DNA of 64,000 bases from Clostridium sp. BJN0013 (GCF_040939125.1 NZ_CP162495.1:2232001-2296000), one strand, 5' to 3'; counted from the first letter of the stretch, positions 45,040 through 54,859 are shown. A program made the numbers and translations. The notes: generated by a model not told the origin, from the sequence alone.

Positions 45040-46938
45040 TTAACAAAAATTAATTTGATATTTTTTTATCTTTGTGTACAATGTACTTCTATTTATTCCT
45101 AAAATTTTAGAGGCTTTTGATATATTACCATTACAATTATTTATACAATTTATTATTGCTTTCTTTTCCCATTCTTTTAATGAGCACATATCGTATTGGA
45201 AATCTGTAGTATAAGAACTACTTTGCTTGTTTTCTGGAAGATTATTCTGGAAAACAAAAGATGTATTTCCATTCATGTTTACAATGTTTTCAATACAATT
45301 TTCTAATTCTCTAACATTTCCAGGCCAATTATAATTTAAAAGCTTTTGATATATATTAGGTTTTATTGTTGGAACAGGTTTTTTAAGTTTAAATGCTTTG
45401 ATCTCCAAAAAATAATCTATCAGTATTTTAATATCTATATCTCTTTCTCTTAATGGTGGTACATATATAGGTATTACATTTAATCTGTAATATAAGTCTT
45501 CACGAAAGATTCCTTTTTTTACTTCTTTCCTTAAGTTTTTGTTGGTAGCTGCGATGATTCTCACATCTACTTTGATATATTTGTTTCCACCTATTCTCGT
45601 GACACAGTTTTCCTGAAGAACTCTTAAAAGATTTACCTGCATATCTAAAGGCATTTCCCCAATTTCATCTAAAAATAAAGTACCGCCATTTGCAAGTTCA
45701 AATTTTCCTGCGCGCCCTCCATGTTTTGCACCGGTAAATGATCCGTCTTCATATCCAAACAATTCACTTTCTATTAAGTTCTTTGGTATAGCACCACAAT
45801 TTATCGCTATAAAACTTTTATTTTTTCTATTGCTGTTATTGTGGATTGACTGAGCAATAAGTTCTTTTCCTGTACCGCTTTCTCCTTGAATTAATACAGT
45901 AGAAGGACTGTTAGATATGTTTTTTAACTGTTCTTTTAAATTTATCATTTTTTCACTTTGGGCAATTATATCATCAAATGTATAAAGAGCAGATCCACTT
46001 ATGTATTTATTAACTAAATTATATACATTTTGAATATCTTTGAATATAACTACCATTCCAGTTATAATATTACTTTTATCTTTTATGGGATATACATTTA
46101 AATTAAACCGTTTCTTTTCATCCGAATATAAAATTTCTTTATCCGTGTATACATTTCCTGATTTAAGTTCATCAAGTATATATTGCCAATTATATAAAAC
46201 TTGATGTACATTTTTATCTATAATATATTTTCTATTTATTCCAAGCATACCACAGGCACTATTATTTATAGCTTTAACCATTCCATTATTATCTACAGCT
46301 AAAATTCCAAAATCCATGGAATTCATAACTTTATTCAAGTATTGGTATGCTTTAAACAATTCATTTTGAGATTTATGTAATTTCAAGTCATTTTCAATAG
46401 ATTTTACTGCTGATACAACAAGTCCCAATGTATGAGGATGGGCAAGCTTCCGTTTTCCAGTCAGATTTAAACATCCTATTATATTTCCTTGCTCATTGTG
46501 TATAACAGAAGCACAACAGGTATAAATCTGAAAAATGTTTATGAAATGTTCCTCACCTGAAATTTGAACTGATGAATCTTCAAAAAGAGCAGTTCCCATT
46601 GCATTTGTACCTGCACTTTTTTCGCTCATATCAGCACCTTCTACTATCCCAGCTTTTGCTTGCTCTATTACTATATCTTTGTCACCTATAATAGTTAATA
46701 CGATCCCATTCTTATCCCCAAGATACAATGAAAAACCTGATTTTTTTAAAAAATCATAAAGTATTTCCATAAACGGTCTTGCTATTTTTATAATCTCATT
46801 ATTTTTCTTTATTAATTTTTCTAATTCTCTGCTGCTAAGTATTCGTTTGGGCTTGAGTATACCCTTTTCCATGTGATATTTAATGCACCTATTAAAAGAT
46901 CTACTGATCATGTCACTGTGAGTAGATGGTTTAAACAT
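45040..46938 (-). CDS. Sigma-54-dependent transcriptional activator (AcoR-like, GAF-PAS-AAA-Fis)
   Basis: 632 aa. An N-terminal GAF-like sensor (about 50-180) and a PAS domain (about 205-300, MDFGILAVDNNGMVKAINNS) precede the AAA+ core: Walker A QGESGTGKELIAQSI near 350, the sigma-54 contact loop as GSFTGA (Ser for the usual Ala) near 400, Walker B GGTLFLDEIGEM, and YNWPGNVRELENCI. The C-terminus is a Fis-type HTH (NISKASKILGINRSTLYTKI). AGGGGG precedes the ATG. The next gene downstream is the sigma-54-promoted dehydrogenase. The signal is unknown. Confidence 0.93.
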   Translation of the reverse strand: MFKPSTHSDMISRSFNRCIKYHMEKGILKPKRILSSRELEKLIKKNNEIIKIARPFMEILYDFLKKSGFSLYLGDKNGIVLTIIGDKDIVIEQAKAGIVEGADMSEKSAGTNAMGTALFEDSSVQISGEEHFINIFQIYTCCASVIHNEQGNIIGCLNLTGKRKLAHPHTLGLVVSAVKSIENDLKLHKSQNELFKAYQYLNKVMNSMDFGILAVDNNGMVKAINNSACGMLGINRKYIIDKNVHQVLYNWQYILDELKSGNVYTDKEILYSDEKKRFNLNVYPIKDKSNIITGMVVIFKDIQNVYNLVNKYISGSALYTFDDIIAQSEKMINLKEQLKNISNSPSTVLIQGESGTGKELIAQSIHNNSNRKNKSFIAINCGAIPKNLIESELFGYEDGSFTGAKHGGRAGKFELANGGTLFLDEIGEMPLDMQVNLLRVLQENCVTRIGGNKYIKVDVRIIAATNKNLRKEVKKGIFREDLYYRLNVIPIYVPPLRERDIDIKILIDYFLEIKAFKLKKPVPTIKPNIYQKLLNYNWPGNVRELENCIENIVNMNGNTSFVFQNNLPENKQSSSYTTDFQYDMCSLKEWEKKAIINCINNCNGNISKASKILGINRSTLYTKIKKYQINFC

Positions 46939-46960
46939 TTCAAATTACCCCCTTTGTACA

Positions 46961-47025
46961 TCAAGTGATTCTTAGGTTCAGCTGGAGTTTGCTTATGAGA
47001 AATGCTTTTCTCCATCTGAACATTA
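46961..47025. repeat. Dispersed hairpin repeat A, copy 2
   Basis: Reads TCAAGTGATTCTTAGGTTCA then GCTGGAG...CATCTGAACATTAG, matching copy 1 at 1.6 kb. It lies in the leader just before the sigma-54 activator start. Confidence 0.6.
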
Positions 47026-47447
47026 GAAGAACTTATCCAGGTCCGTTATCTGTGCTTATCTTCCACTTTGAAGAAAATGGGAGTATTAGCTAATTACCGC
47101 ATTTGGATAAATAACTCTATCTTAGTGTATTGATTATATTTATTTTATAACATTAGTTTTCATTCTTCAACATGCCTTTGTATATTAATATTAAGATTGT
47201 TTTGGCCCTTTCCAAATTCATTTACAGTTTCAAATTTATAATTGTGGAATTTACTCAATTAACAAAAGGTGTCTTATTTATTTCAATTTAAAATTTTATG
47301 TATATAATAAAGAACTTTTGACTGTCTAGGAACTACATAAATTAGTTGAAGCCCCTTCAATAAGAATCCACAGCTTCAATTGGCTGGTGATTCTCATCAT
47401 ACAGAAAAAGTTAAAGTTTTTCATTCCAGGAAACTTTCAGTTCCTCT
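47026..47447. other. Leader of the activator gene and downstream flank of the radical SAM gene; no gene
   Basis: A GC-richer, possibly structured block at 47,040-47,120 (inverted TTATCCA/TGGATAA about 70 bp apart) could be part of a folded RNA leader on the minus strand. TTGAAGCCCCTTCAA at 47,345 forms a small palindrome near the end of the radical SAM gene. Confidence 0.35.
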
Positions 47448-49091
47448 TTATTTTTTTAATCTATCTAAATGCCTGAAAAATGGTCTTGTTCTTTCCTGTT
47501 CTTGAAATTTTTCCTTTGGATCCTGATTTTTTACGTATTCTGGAATTATAATCACTATAGCTGCAATATCAAAGCCTTTTTGTTCTAAAATATCTGTATA
47601 GGCTTTTTCATAATGTTTACCTGAAATATATATATTTTCAGTTTTACCAATTATCTCATAACTTTCTTTATTTTCACCATATATTAAAATTGAAACTTTT
47701 TTATCATACCAGACACTTGCTGTTAAATTTCTATAACTTTGGGATGATTCAAAAAGCTCTATATATTCAATATTTCCATCCTCATTTATATGAAGAGTCT
47801 GTTTCACAGCTGTATGGGGTATTCCATCAATTCCGACAGTTGCAAGTACTTTTAATGTTTTAGAATTGTTAATAATATGTTTTATATCATTAAAATCTAT
47901 TGTTGACCCATATTTTATCCTAAGAGTGTTGAGCCCCTCAGTTAACTTAACATAATACTCTAAAGATGCATTTTTCTGATCTTTAAAGAATGACAGTGGC
48001 CTTGGAACCCATACAATATAAACCACCGATACACCTTTACTTATCAAATCTTCCGCTTCTTCTAATGTATGTTTGAGCCCCTCTTCTTCCGTCTTGAATC
48101 CATTTGGTTTTGCCAATTCTACACCACCGACAATGCCTGAGTTAACATTACCTTTTCCAAATATATCAACTGCTGCTACAAGACGTCTTTTCCACTCCTT
48201 ATATCCAACCCATTCTTCTTTACCTGGACAAATCCATTTGAACAAATCCTCATTTAACACCTCTATATCGGAAGTGTAACTTGTTAAACCCGTTTCATTA
48301 TATAAACGTACAAGTTGTTCTTCGTTTAATGCAGTAGTTATCACCTGACTAGGAAATCTCTTTTCTTTGAAGTTTTGCCCTATAGCTTTCAAAATTTCTA
48401 TATAGTAGTCAACCTCCGCATCAAAAGGTGTAGCACCGTTGGTATCTGAACCCATGGTCATACATATATTAGTAAATCTTCCTTTTTGCTTCAGTGCTTC
48501 TCTCACCGTTTCATAAGCATCTTGTGGGGTTAATCTTTGCTTTATAACTCCATCTTCTTTAAAATGAGGTACTAGATCACAATATTTGCACCCCCTTTGA
48601 TTTTTCCAAAAATGGCAATATGATGTTGGTGTGATATTTAATCTTTGAGGTCTGGCAAACACTATTGAATCCATTGATACCCCACTGCTTGTTAATTCGC
48701 CATAATAGTCTGGTTTCTCCCAAAAGTTAACTTCTTCGATTATTTTATTATTATCAACTAATACAGATTTTCCATCACGATAATCAACAATATAAGGATT
48801 CTGTGCTAACGGAGTTGGATCAGTTATTATAGTTGTCCCGTCTCTCAGAATTAATGACTCTGGGACTGCTCGTGTTTTTTGATCTCTTGCTCCCAATGAA
48901 GCAAAAAATACATTAGCTCCTGTTAGCTGATATATGTTGGGATCTATTTTATCCAGTACCTTTTGAGTATAATGTACTCCCCTGCGCTGAACATCTATTT
49001 TTAAAATTATGAGCCTTGGAATTTGAGGATATTTTTCAACAATACTTTCAAATGACAGCTCATTTTCACGATTATTTATAATTGTCATCAT
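47448..49091 (-). CDS. Radical SAM enzyme fused to a PNPOx-like flavin-binding domain
   Basis: 547 aa (or one residue less at the second ATG, which is better spaced from AGAGGTAAG). After a 150-residue N-terminal region (IPRLIILKIDVQRRGVHYTQ) comes the Fe-S motif TSYCHFWKNQRGCKYCDL: cysteines 159, 168 and 171, spacing C-x8-C-x2-C rather than C-x3-C-x2-C. A TIM-barrel-like region follows (ICMTMGSDTNGATPFDAEVD, VNSGIVGGVEL). From about 395 a split-barrel flavin domain appears (LKVLATVGIDGIPHTAVKQT, YRNLTASVWYDKKVSILIYG). A SAM-I riboswitch controls it. Reaction unknown; the domain pairing suggests SAM-radical chemistry coupled to a flavin. Confidence 0.75.
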   Translation of the reverse strand: MMTIINNRENELSFESIVEKYPQIPRLIILKIDVQRRGVHYTQKVLDKIDPNIYQLTGANVFFASLGARDQKTRAVPESLILRDGTTIITDPTPLAQNPYIVDYRDGKSVLVDNNKIIEEVNFWEKPDYYGELTSSGVSMDSIVFARPQRLNITPTSYCHFWKNQRGCKYCDLVPHFKEDGVIKQRLTPQDAYETVREALKQKGRFTNICMTMGSDTNGATPFDAEVDYYIEILKAIGQNFKEKRFPSQVITTALNEEQLVRLYNETGLTSYTSDIEVLNEDLFKWICPGKEEWVGYKEWKRRLVAAVDIFGKGNVNSGIVGGVELAKPNGFKTEEEGLKHTLEEAEDLISKGVSVVYIVWVPRPLSFFKDQKNASLEYYVKLTEGLNTLRIKYGSTIDFNDIKHIINNSKTLKVLATVGIDGIPHTAVKQTLHINEDGNIEYIELFESSQSYRNLTASVWYDKKVSILIYGENKESYEIIGKTENIYISGKHYEKAYTDILEQKGFDIAAIVIIIPEYVKNQDPKEKFQEQERTRPFFRHLDRLKK

Positions 49092-49152
49092 CTTACCTCT
49101 TTTCTATTAATATTTTTTACCGATTTAGCAATAAGTGTATGTAATAAATAAA

Positions 49153-49225
49153 AGGTCAAGCTTCAATAAACATAGAAAATTCATCAAAATAAAAAGTATT
49201 TTCTAGTTTAAATGAAACTTGACCT
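49153..49225 (-). terminator. Riboswitch expression-platform terminator
   Basis: AGGTCAAGTTTCA...TAGAAAATAC pairs with its partner ending TGAAGCTTGACCT, followed by TTTTATTTATT on the minus strand. It lies between the SAM aptamer and the radical SAM start codon. Confidence 0.7.
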
Positions 49226-49293
49226 CTAGTCTTCTAGTCAGCCAAAACAAAAAACTTCCTGTAAAGAAACTACAGCAAGTTATATTCTTTAGT

Positions 49294-49400
49294 TTCTCAT
49301 CTTTCAGGGTATTCCTGCTGGAATTAGCACCATTAAATGTAATTACATCCAGGTTGCCGGGCATCATCGGGCCAGTCCCTCTACCTCTCTTGATAAGAGT
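49294..49400 (-). promoter_or_regulatory. SAM-I (S-box) riboswitch
   Basis: The minus strand shows the S-box core in order: CTCTTATCAAGAGAGGTAGA, GGGACTGGCCCGATGA, GCCCGGCAACC, TGGTGCTAATTCC and GAAAGATGAGA, which closes P1 with the 5' CTCTTATC. When SAM binds, the downstream terminator should form and switch off the radical SAM gene. Confidence 0.93.
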
Positions 49401-49444
49401 ATACGATATTAAATTTTCAAAACCCAATACATCTACATAAAATC

Positions 49445-49474
49445 ATTATAATACTGTATAATTTGATATGTCAA
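49445..49474 (-). promoter_or_regulatory. Sigma-A-type promoter of the riboswitch transcript
   Basis: TTGACA and TATAAT on the minus strand are separated by 18 bp, ending about 45 bp before the aptamer. Confidence 0.65.
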
Positions 49475-49561
49475 TAATTAATACTGATTTTCAGAAATTT
49501 AGCAGACAAATCTCCGCTATAGCTTAAAATATATTAACAAGAAATAAGCAAGAACTGGACC

Positions 49562-49596
49562 GTCTCAAAATAGAAATTATTTTTCTATTTTGAGAC
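49562..49596. terminator. Terminator of the RND efflux operon
   Basis: GTCTCAAAATAGAAA and TTTCTATTTTGAGAC are perfect 15-bp arms, 50 bp after the RND gene stop on the minus strand. Confidence 0.8.
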
Positions 49597-49646
49597 AGCC
49601 CTATATAATTACATTGAACCTTTCTTTAATATATGACATGGTATTT

Positions 49647-52600
49647 CTAGTTAGTAATGATCTCTTTGTTTTTTGTCATTCTTTCCAATTTAGTATTTAC
49701 CATGGAATAAACCACAGGTACTACTACAAAAGTCAGGAATGTAGCTGTCAAAAGTCCACACATCATGGCAACTGACATAGGTCCAAACAGTGCACTCCCA
49801 GAAAAAGCCAATGGTATAAGTGCTGTAATGGTCGCCGTGGAACTCAATATTATAGGTCTAAATCTTTGGCTTACAGCATATATACAAGCATCATTTATAG
49901 AAAGTCCCTCTTCTCTGCCATTGTTTATATATTCAATAAGAAGTATAGCATTTCTTATAACAACTCCAATTAAACTTATTATTCCCATAAAAGCTGTAAG
50001 CGACAGGTTCATTCCAAAAGCATGAAGCCCTATTGAAACTCCTATCAGCGACAGTGGCAGAGAACACATTATTATAAGCGGTTGTACAAATGATTTAAAT
50101 TGAATAAACAAAAGTACATATATTATTACCAAAATGAGTACACCTGCTACGCCAAGACTTGTAAAGTACTTACTTATCTGAGCCTTTTCACCGTCATATA
50201 TAACTTTTACTGGATCCAAATTCATCCCTTCTATTTTTTGCTTCAATGCATTCTCTATATTAACAGAATTATATCCACTTTTAACATCACTATAAACGGT
50301 TATGGTCCTATCTTCTTTATAGTGGGTTATTTTATCTATCTCTGAATTAAGTTTAACAGATGCAACCTCGTATAAAGGTATTTTATTCTTAGTAACACTT
50401 GATTCAATATATAAATTTTTCAAGTCTCCTACAGATGAAATATTTGTTTTGACCATAATATCATATTCATTACCATTTTTTCTATAAGTAGAAGCCTTAT
50501 ACCCTTTAAGTGCAATATTAATTTGCTGTAGAACATCCGACTTTAATAAGCCAAGTTGTGATGCTCTATTTTCATCTATATTTACCTCATATTCATAAGT
50601 CTTTTTAGCAGCATCATCTCTTACATTCATAGTCCCGGGCATATTTTTTAACTGCTGTTGTATTTTTTCAGAAGCATTCTGCATCTGATCTAAGTCATCT
50701 CCAGTAAGTCTCAAACGTATCGGTGCACCTATAGGCATTGCTTCCTCAAGTTGCTTTACTGTAGCTGTACCTCCGGAAATCTTATTATCCATTTGATTCT
50801 GTATGTATTCTACTAATTCCCCCCTTGTTTTAAACCTCTTTGTCTTATTTAAATCTACTTTTACCATGATTTCAGCTGTATCATCAGCAGATGCAATTGT
50901 AGGCAATGTTACATAAAATTTAGGCATGCCGCCACCTATAGCTGAAGTATAACTTATAACCTCTTTTTGCTGCTTTAATATACCTTCTATTTGTTTCACT
51001 AATTTGCTGGTACTTTTTATATCCGCAACCTTTTCATTTGAAACATCTATATATACTATATCTTTATCCACATAAGGGAAAAGCTGCATTCCAAGGGTTT
51101 TAATTAAAATCAGTGCTACCGCAAAAACAGCTAAAGCTGCTGTAATAATAGTCTTCTTATGCTTAAGGCCATATTTTAAAAGGCTCTCAAACATCATACG
51201 AACTGGATTTCTACGTTTGCTTTCTTTGCTCTTTTTAAAAAACAAGGAAGACATAGCTGGAGTTACAAACAACGCGCATAGATAAGAACATATTACACAT
51301 ATTATAACAACCTGCGGCAGACTCTTTAAAAACTTGCCAACTACTCCTGATATTGATAGCAAAGGTAAAAAAGCTCCTACAATGATTAGAGTGGAAGTAA
51401 ATACTGGTATAAACAGCTTCTTTATGCCATTAAATGCCGCTTCATTCCTTTCCAAGCCATCATCTATTCCAACTTGTATAACATCACCTATTACTATAGC
51501 ATCATCAACAAGTATTCCAAGAGCTATAATAAGTGCTGTAGTTGACATCTGCTCAACTTTAATTCCAAGTGCGTACATAATAACAAAGGTCATACATATT
51601 GATATAGGTATAACTGTAGATACTACCATTGAATTTCTAAAACCCATACCTATAAGAACAGTTATAACTACAAGTATTATTCCATCTCTAAGATTTTTCA
51701 TAAAAAATGAGATAGAATCACTTACATCCTTAGGCTGAAAAGTAACTTCATCTATCTTAAGATCACTTGGCATTCCCTTTTTTATTGTATCCAATTTTTC
51801 CTTTATATCATTTCCTATTGGAATTATATTTTTATTTTTTTGAAAATATGTTACAAGTAATACTGCATTTTGACCATTGTTAGTAAACATATAGTTTGAA
51901 TCATTATCATAGTCCATATATACTTTTGCTATATCCTTAATTCTTATGGTTTCACCGGTACTGCTTGAAACTCCTACAACAGTATTTTCTATATCATGCA
52001 GTGAACTAAACATACCTGGCGTATTTACTTTTATCTTACCCGTAGCCAAATTTAAAGACCCCGATGGTATATCCACATTTTGTGCACTTAATACAGTACA
52101 TATATCTTTTAAGGATACGTCATACTTATTTACCTTGTTCCAATCCACCTGTACATTTACCTGTCTGTCCTGATCACCTTTAACGTCTATCCTGGAAACG
52201 CCATCAGTGTCACGGAGCTGCTTTTTTATGTCATCAGCATAATCTCCCAACTGCTGATAAGAATAGTTATTACCCGATATACTTATTATTGTACCAGCTG
52301 TTTCTGTAAGATTAGTATTAATATCACTATCATTACATCCACTTGGGAGGTCAGACTTTAAATCTTTTATCTTGTCCCTTAAATCTCTCCAAGCCTTATC
52401 TTCATCAGCGTCATTATTTAAATAGAGGATAACTATTGATGCATTGCTTTCCGAATAAGATTGTACATAGTCACATCCATCAACTTCTTCAGCCTTCTGT
52501 TCAACCTTTTTAGTAACCAACTTTTCTATATCGCTAGGTGAAGCACCTGCATAAACTGTAGTAATCATAGCTGCAGGAGATGCAACATCTGGGGTTTCCT

Positions 52601-52703
52601 GTTTTGAGATATTACCATAACAGTAAAAGCCACTAACTATAATTATAGCTACTAGAAATAATACAATTTTTTTATTTTTTATAGCTGCTTTAATTAATCC
52701 CAT
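49647..52703 (-). CDS. RND-family efflux permease (AcrB/MMPL-superfamily, HAE1-like)
   Basis: 1018 aa. The usual RND plan is complete: an N-terminal helix, a large extracellular loop (PDVASPAAMITTVYAGASPS ... TGVSRI-like GVSRIDVKGDQDRQVNVQVD), helices 2-6 (LRDGIILVVITVLIGMGF, ALIIALGILVDDAIVIGDVI with the proton-relay Asp pair), a second loop and helices 8-12 ending VAMMCGLLTATFLTFVVVPV. It exports drugs or lipophilic compounds, here in a monoderm, with an adaptor subunit encoded just upstream (14-bp gap). GGAG lies 6 nt before the ATG. Confidence 0.92.
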   Translation of the reverse strand: MGLIKAAIKNKKIVLFLVAIIIVSGFYCYGNISKQETPDVASPAAMITTVYAGASPSDIEKLVTKKVEQKAEEVDGCDYVQSYSESNASIVILYLNNDADEDKAWRDLRDKIKDLKSDLPSGCNDSDINTNLTETAGTIISISGNNYSYQQLGDYADDIKKQLRDTDGVSRIDVKGDQDRQVNVQVDWNKVNKYDVSLKDICTVLSAQNVDIPSGSLNLATGKIKVNTPGMFSSLHDIENTVVGVSSSTGETIRIKDIAKVYMDYDNDSNYMFTNNGQNAVLLVTYFQKNKNIIPIGNDIKEKLDTIKKGMPSDLKIDEVTFQPKDVSDSISFFMKNLRDGIILVVITVLIGMGFRNSMVVSTVIPISICMTFVIMYALGIKVEQMSTTALIIALGILVDDAIVIGDVIQVGIDDGLERNEAAFNGIKKLFIPVFTSTLIIVGAFLPLLSISGVVGKFLKSLPQVVIICVICSYLCALFVTPAMSSLFFKKSKESKRRNPVRMMFESLLKYGLKHKKTIITAALAVFAVALILIKTLGMQLFPYVDKDIVYIDVSNEKVADIKSTSKLVKQIEGILKQQKEVISYTSAIGGGMPKFYVTLPTIASADDTAEIMVKVDLNKTKRFKTRGELVEYIQNQMDNKISGGTATVKQLEEAMPIGAPIRLRLTGDDLDQMQNASEKIQQQLKNMPGTMNVRDDAAKKTYEYEVNIDENRASQLGLLKSDVLQQINIALKGYKASTYRKNGNEYDIMVKTNISSVGDLKNLYIESSVTKNKIPLYEVASVKLNSEIDKITHYKEDRTITVYSDVKSGYNSVNIENALKQKIEGMNLDPVKVIYDGEKAQISKYFTSLGVAGVLILVIIYVLLFIQFKSFVQPLIIMCSLPLSLIGVSIGLHAFGMNLSLTAFMGIISLIGVVIRNAILLIEYINNGREEGLSINDACIYAVSQRFRPIILSSTATITALIPLAFSGSALFGPMSVAMMCGLLTATFLTFVVVPVVYSMVNTKLERMTKNKEIITN

Positions 52704-52717
52704 ATTATATTCTCCTT

Positions 52718-53971
52718 CTATTTAACTATAACTTTGTATCCTGATTTTAGGTTCTTCATTCCTTCAACTACAAGTTCATCTCCATCTTTTAAACCCTCTA
52801 TTAAAACTTTATCCTCATCAGTATCACCTAAAGTTATATTTTTCTTAACAGCATGTCCATTTTCAACTACATAAACATAATCTTCTCCATCATTTAAAAC
52901 TGAACTAATTGGAATAGATATAGAATTCGTTTCACCCATATCTATGTAAACTGTTGAAGTTTCACCTACATAATATTTGCTGGCATCTATAGGAGTAGAA
53001 ATCTTAATTTCAGTACTATATGTTCCAGACGTACTATCTGCTGATTGAACTATATTTATAATTTCACCCTGTGCTTTATCATCTCCAATGTTTACCTGTG
53101 CCTTTGTCCCAACTTTTACTTTCTTTACGTCATCCTCTGACAGACCTACTGTAATGACTTGATTTTCGCTTCTAAACAATATTACAGGGTTACCTGCCTG
53201 CTGCATTTCCCCCTCTTTACCTAATATATCAACAACATAACCATCCATATCTGCGGTCATAGTAGCATCATTAAGTAAACTTTCTTCTAAATCATAATTT
53301 GCTTTTGCTGTATTTAACTGATTTAAAGCTACTTGTTTATCTTCTGATCTAGATCCATTTTGGAGCTGTTGCAGACTTTGCTGGGCACTATTTAATGCAT
53401 TCTGGCTGCTGTCCAGCTGAAGTTTTATGTTTTGCAATTCTTGATTTGAAATAGCTCCCGACTGATTTAATTTAAGATTTTTGTCATATAAGTCTTTATA
53501 ATAATTATTGCTATCCTGTGCATTTTGTACTGCTATTTGAGCCTTATTTATATCTTCCTGCTGTGCCCCATTTACTGCTTTATTATATTGTGCTGAAGCT
53601 GTGTCCATTTGAGATTTAGAGGCTTCTGCAGCAAACTTTAAATCAGTTTTATCAAGTTCAGCTAATTTTTCACCTTTTTTCACATGTTGACCTTTTGATA
53701 CATATATTTTTGAAATTTTAGCTGAACTTTTAAAAGATAATTTTCTAACCTCACTGCCCCCTGTTAACCCCTCATATTGAAGTGTTATAGGGAAACTTCC
53801 ACTTTTAACTTCCATAGTTTTTACCGGATAACTTTTGGTAGTAGTAGTAGTCTCTTTTCCCTCACTTTTTGGGGAAACTGTAAAATACGCCACCAATAAA
53901 AAAATAACTACAATAGCTAAACAAATAATAAGTGCTTTTTTTTTTATAATATTAAGAACTTTGTTTGGCAT
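52718..53971 (-). CDS. RND efflux adaptor (membrane-fusion protein)
   Basis: 417 aa from the ATG (MPNKVLNIIKKK) after AGGAGG. One N-terminal membrane anchor (ALIICLAIVVIFLLVAYFTV), then the lipoyl half-motif (ISKIYVSKGQHVKKGEKLAELD), a long coiled coil (about 110-210, QMDTASAQYNKAV ... NSAQQSLQQLQNG), the second lipoyl half (MTADMDGYVVDILGKEGEMQ) and beta-barrel domains. It links the RND pump to the outside. It is first in the operon, so it lies nearest the TetR-controlled promoter. Confidence 0.9.
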   Translation of the reverse strand: MPNKVLNIIKKKALIICLAIVVIFLLVAYFTVSPKSEGKETTTTTKSYPVKTMEVKSGSFPITLQYEGLTGGSEVRKLSFKSSAKISKIYVSKGQHVKKGEKLAELDKTDLKFAAEASKSQMDTASAQYNKAVNGAQQEDINKAQIAVQNAQDSNNYYKDLYDKNLKLNQSGAISNQELQNIKLQLDSSQNALNSAQQSLQQLQNGSRSEDKQVALNQLNTAKANYDLEESLLNDATMTADMDGYVVDILGKEGEMQQAGNPVILFRSENQVITVGLSEDDVKKVKVGTKAQVNIGDDKAQGEIINIVQSADSTSGTYSTEIKISTPIDASKYYVGETSTVYIDMGETNSISIPISSVLNDGEDYVYVVENGHAVKKNITLGDTDEDKVLIEGLKDGDELVVEGMKNLKSGYKVIVK

Positions 53972-54015
53972 AGTGAACCTCCTAATATAAGAATGATAAG
54001 TCGCGACCATATAGT

Positions 54016-54030
54016 TAATCTAACAGATTA
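54016..54030. promoter_or_regulatory. Candidate TetR operator overlapping the efflux promoter
   Basis: TAATCT-AAC-AGATTA is a perfect 6-bp dyad. On the minus strand a promoter (TTGACA, 18 bp, TATAAT) ends directly at it, so a bound repressor would block the efflux operon. Confidence 0.5.
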
Positions 54031-54172
54031 TATCATTATATTTTATATATTGTCAATACTACAAAACTCACTCATAAATGGTATAATTATTATGTTAAGG
54101 ACATTACATAATTTAGAAATTTATACTTTAATCTTTATTGATTATAAAACTATGAAATTAGGGGTGATAACT

Positions 54173-54829
54173 TTGCCTAATAAAACTTTTTGCAATTTGC
54201 CTAAAGAAAGGCAGGAAGAAATTATAAAAATATCTATTGAGGAATTTGCAACTCACGATTTTGATTCAGCTTCCTTAAATCGAATTATAACTAACCTAAA
54301 AATTGCTAAGGGAAGCTTTTACAGATATTTTAATAATAAAACAGACTTGTACATCTTTCTTATTGAACATACTTTAAATAAGCAATTAACATATATAACC
54401 AATTTCAATCCAGCAGAAGAGCACTTAGATGATATAGCACTATCGAAAAAGCTTGTACTTCATTTATTACAATTTGATTTTATATATTACAACTATGCTA
54501 ATTTTCTTTTTCATGCTTGTAAAAGCCAGCAGTTTAAATCATACTTACCAATGAATCGAAAAGAATTTGTACGTATAGTAGATATACTTCAGGATAAAAA
54601 ATTAATACGCAAAGATTTAGATAAAAATATTTTAACATTTTACATATTTAGGAATATGATACTTCTCAGAGATTTCGTTATGGAAAAACTCAATATACCA
54701 GAGGAAGAATTTTCTAAAGGATATGCCACATATAAAAAACATGAAAAATCTATAAGTGAAATTACGGAAGAATACTGTGATTTACTACTAAATGGCATAA
54801 AAAAAGTGACTTATAGAATAAATATATAA
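54173..54829 (+). CDS. TetR-family repressor divergent from the efflux operon
   Basis: 218 aa from TTG (reading MPNKTFCNLPKERQEEIIKI) with AGGGGTG 6 nt upstream; GTG and ATG codons three and seven codons earlier are alternatives. The N-terminal HTH is typical (IEEFATHDFDSASLNRIITN, LKIAKGSFYRYFNNKTDLYI). The remaining helices form the ligand-binding domain. Head-to-head placement with the adaptor/RND genes makes it their likely local regulator. Confidence 0.87.
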   Translation: MPNKTFCNLPKERQEEIIKISIEEFATHDFDSASLNRIITNLKIAKGSFYRYFNNKTDLYIFLIEHTLNKQLTYITNFNPAEEHLDDIALSKKLVLHLLQFDFIYYNYANFLFHACKSQQFKSYLPMNRKEFVRIVDILQDKKLIRKDLDKNILTFYIFRNMILLRDFVMEKLNIPEEEFSKGYATYKKHEKSISEITEEYCDLLLNGIKKVTYRINI

Positions 54830-54859
54830 GCCATTTTGTATGATTCCATATAGCTTGAG

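Noticed and set aside
47026-47130. Known ncRNA class in the sigma-54 activator leader
   Set aside because: Structured-looking and GC-richer, but I cannot match it to any named RNA family from the sequence alone.
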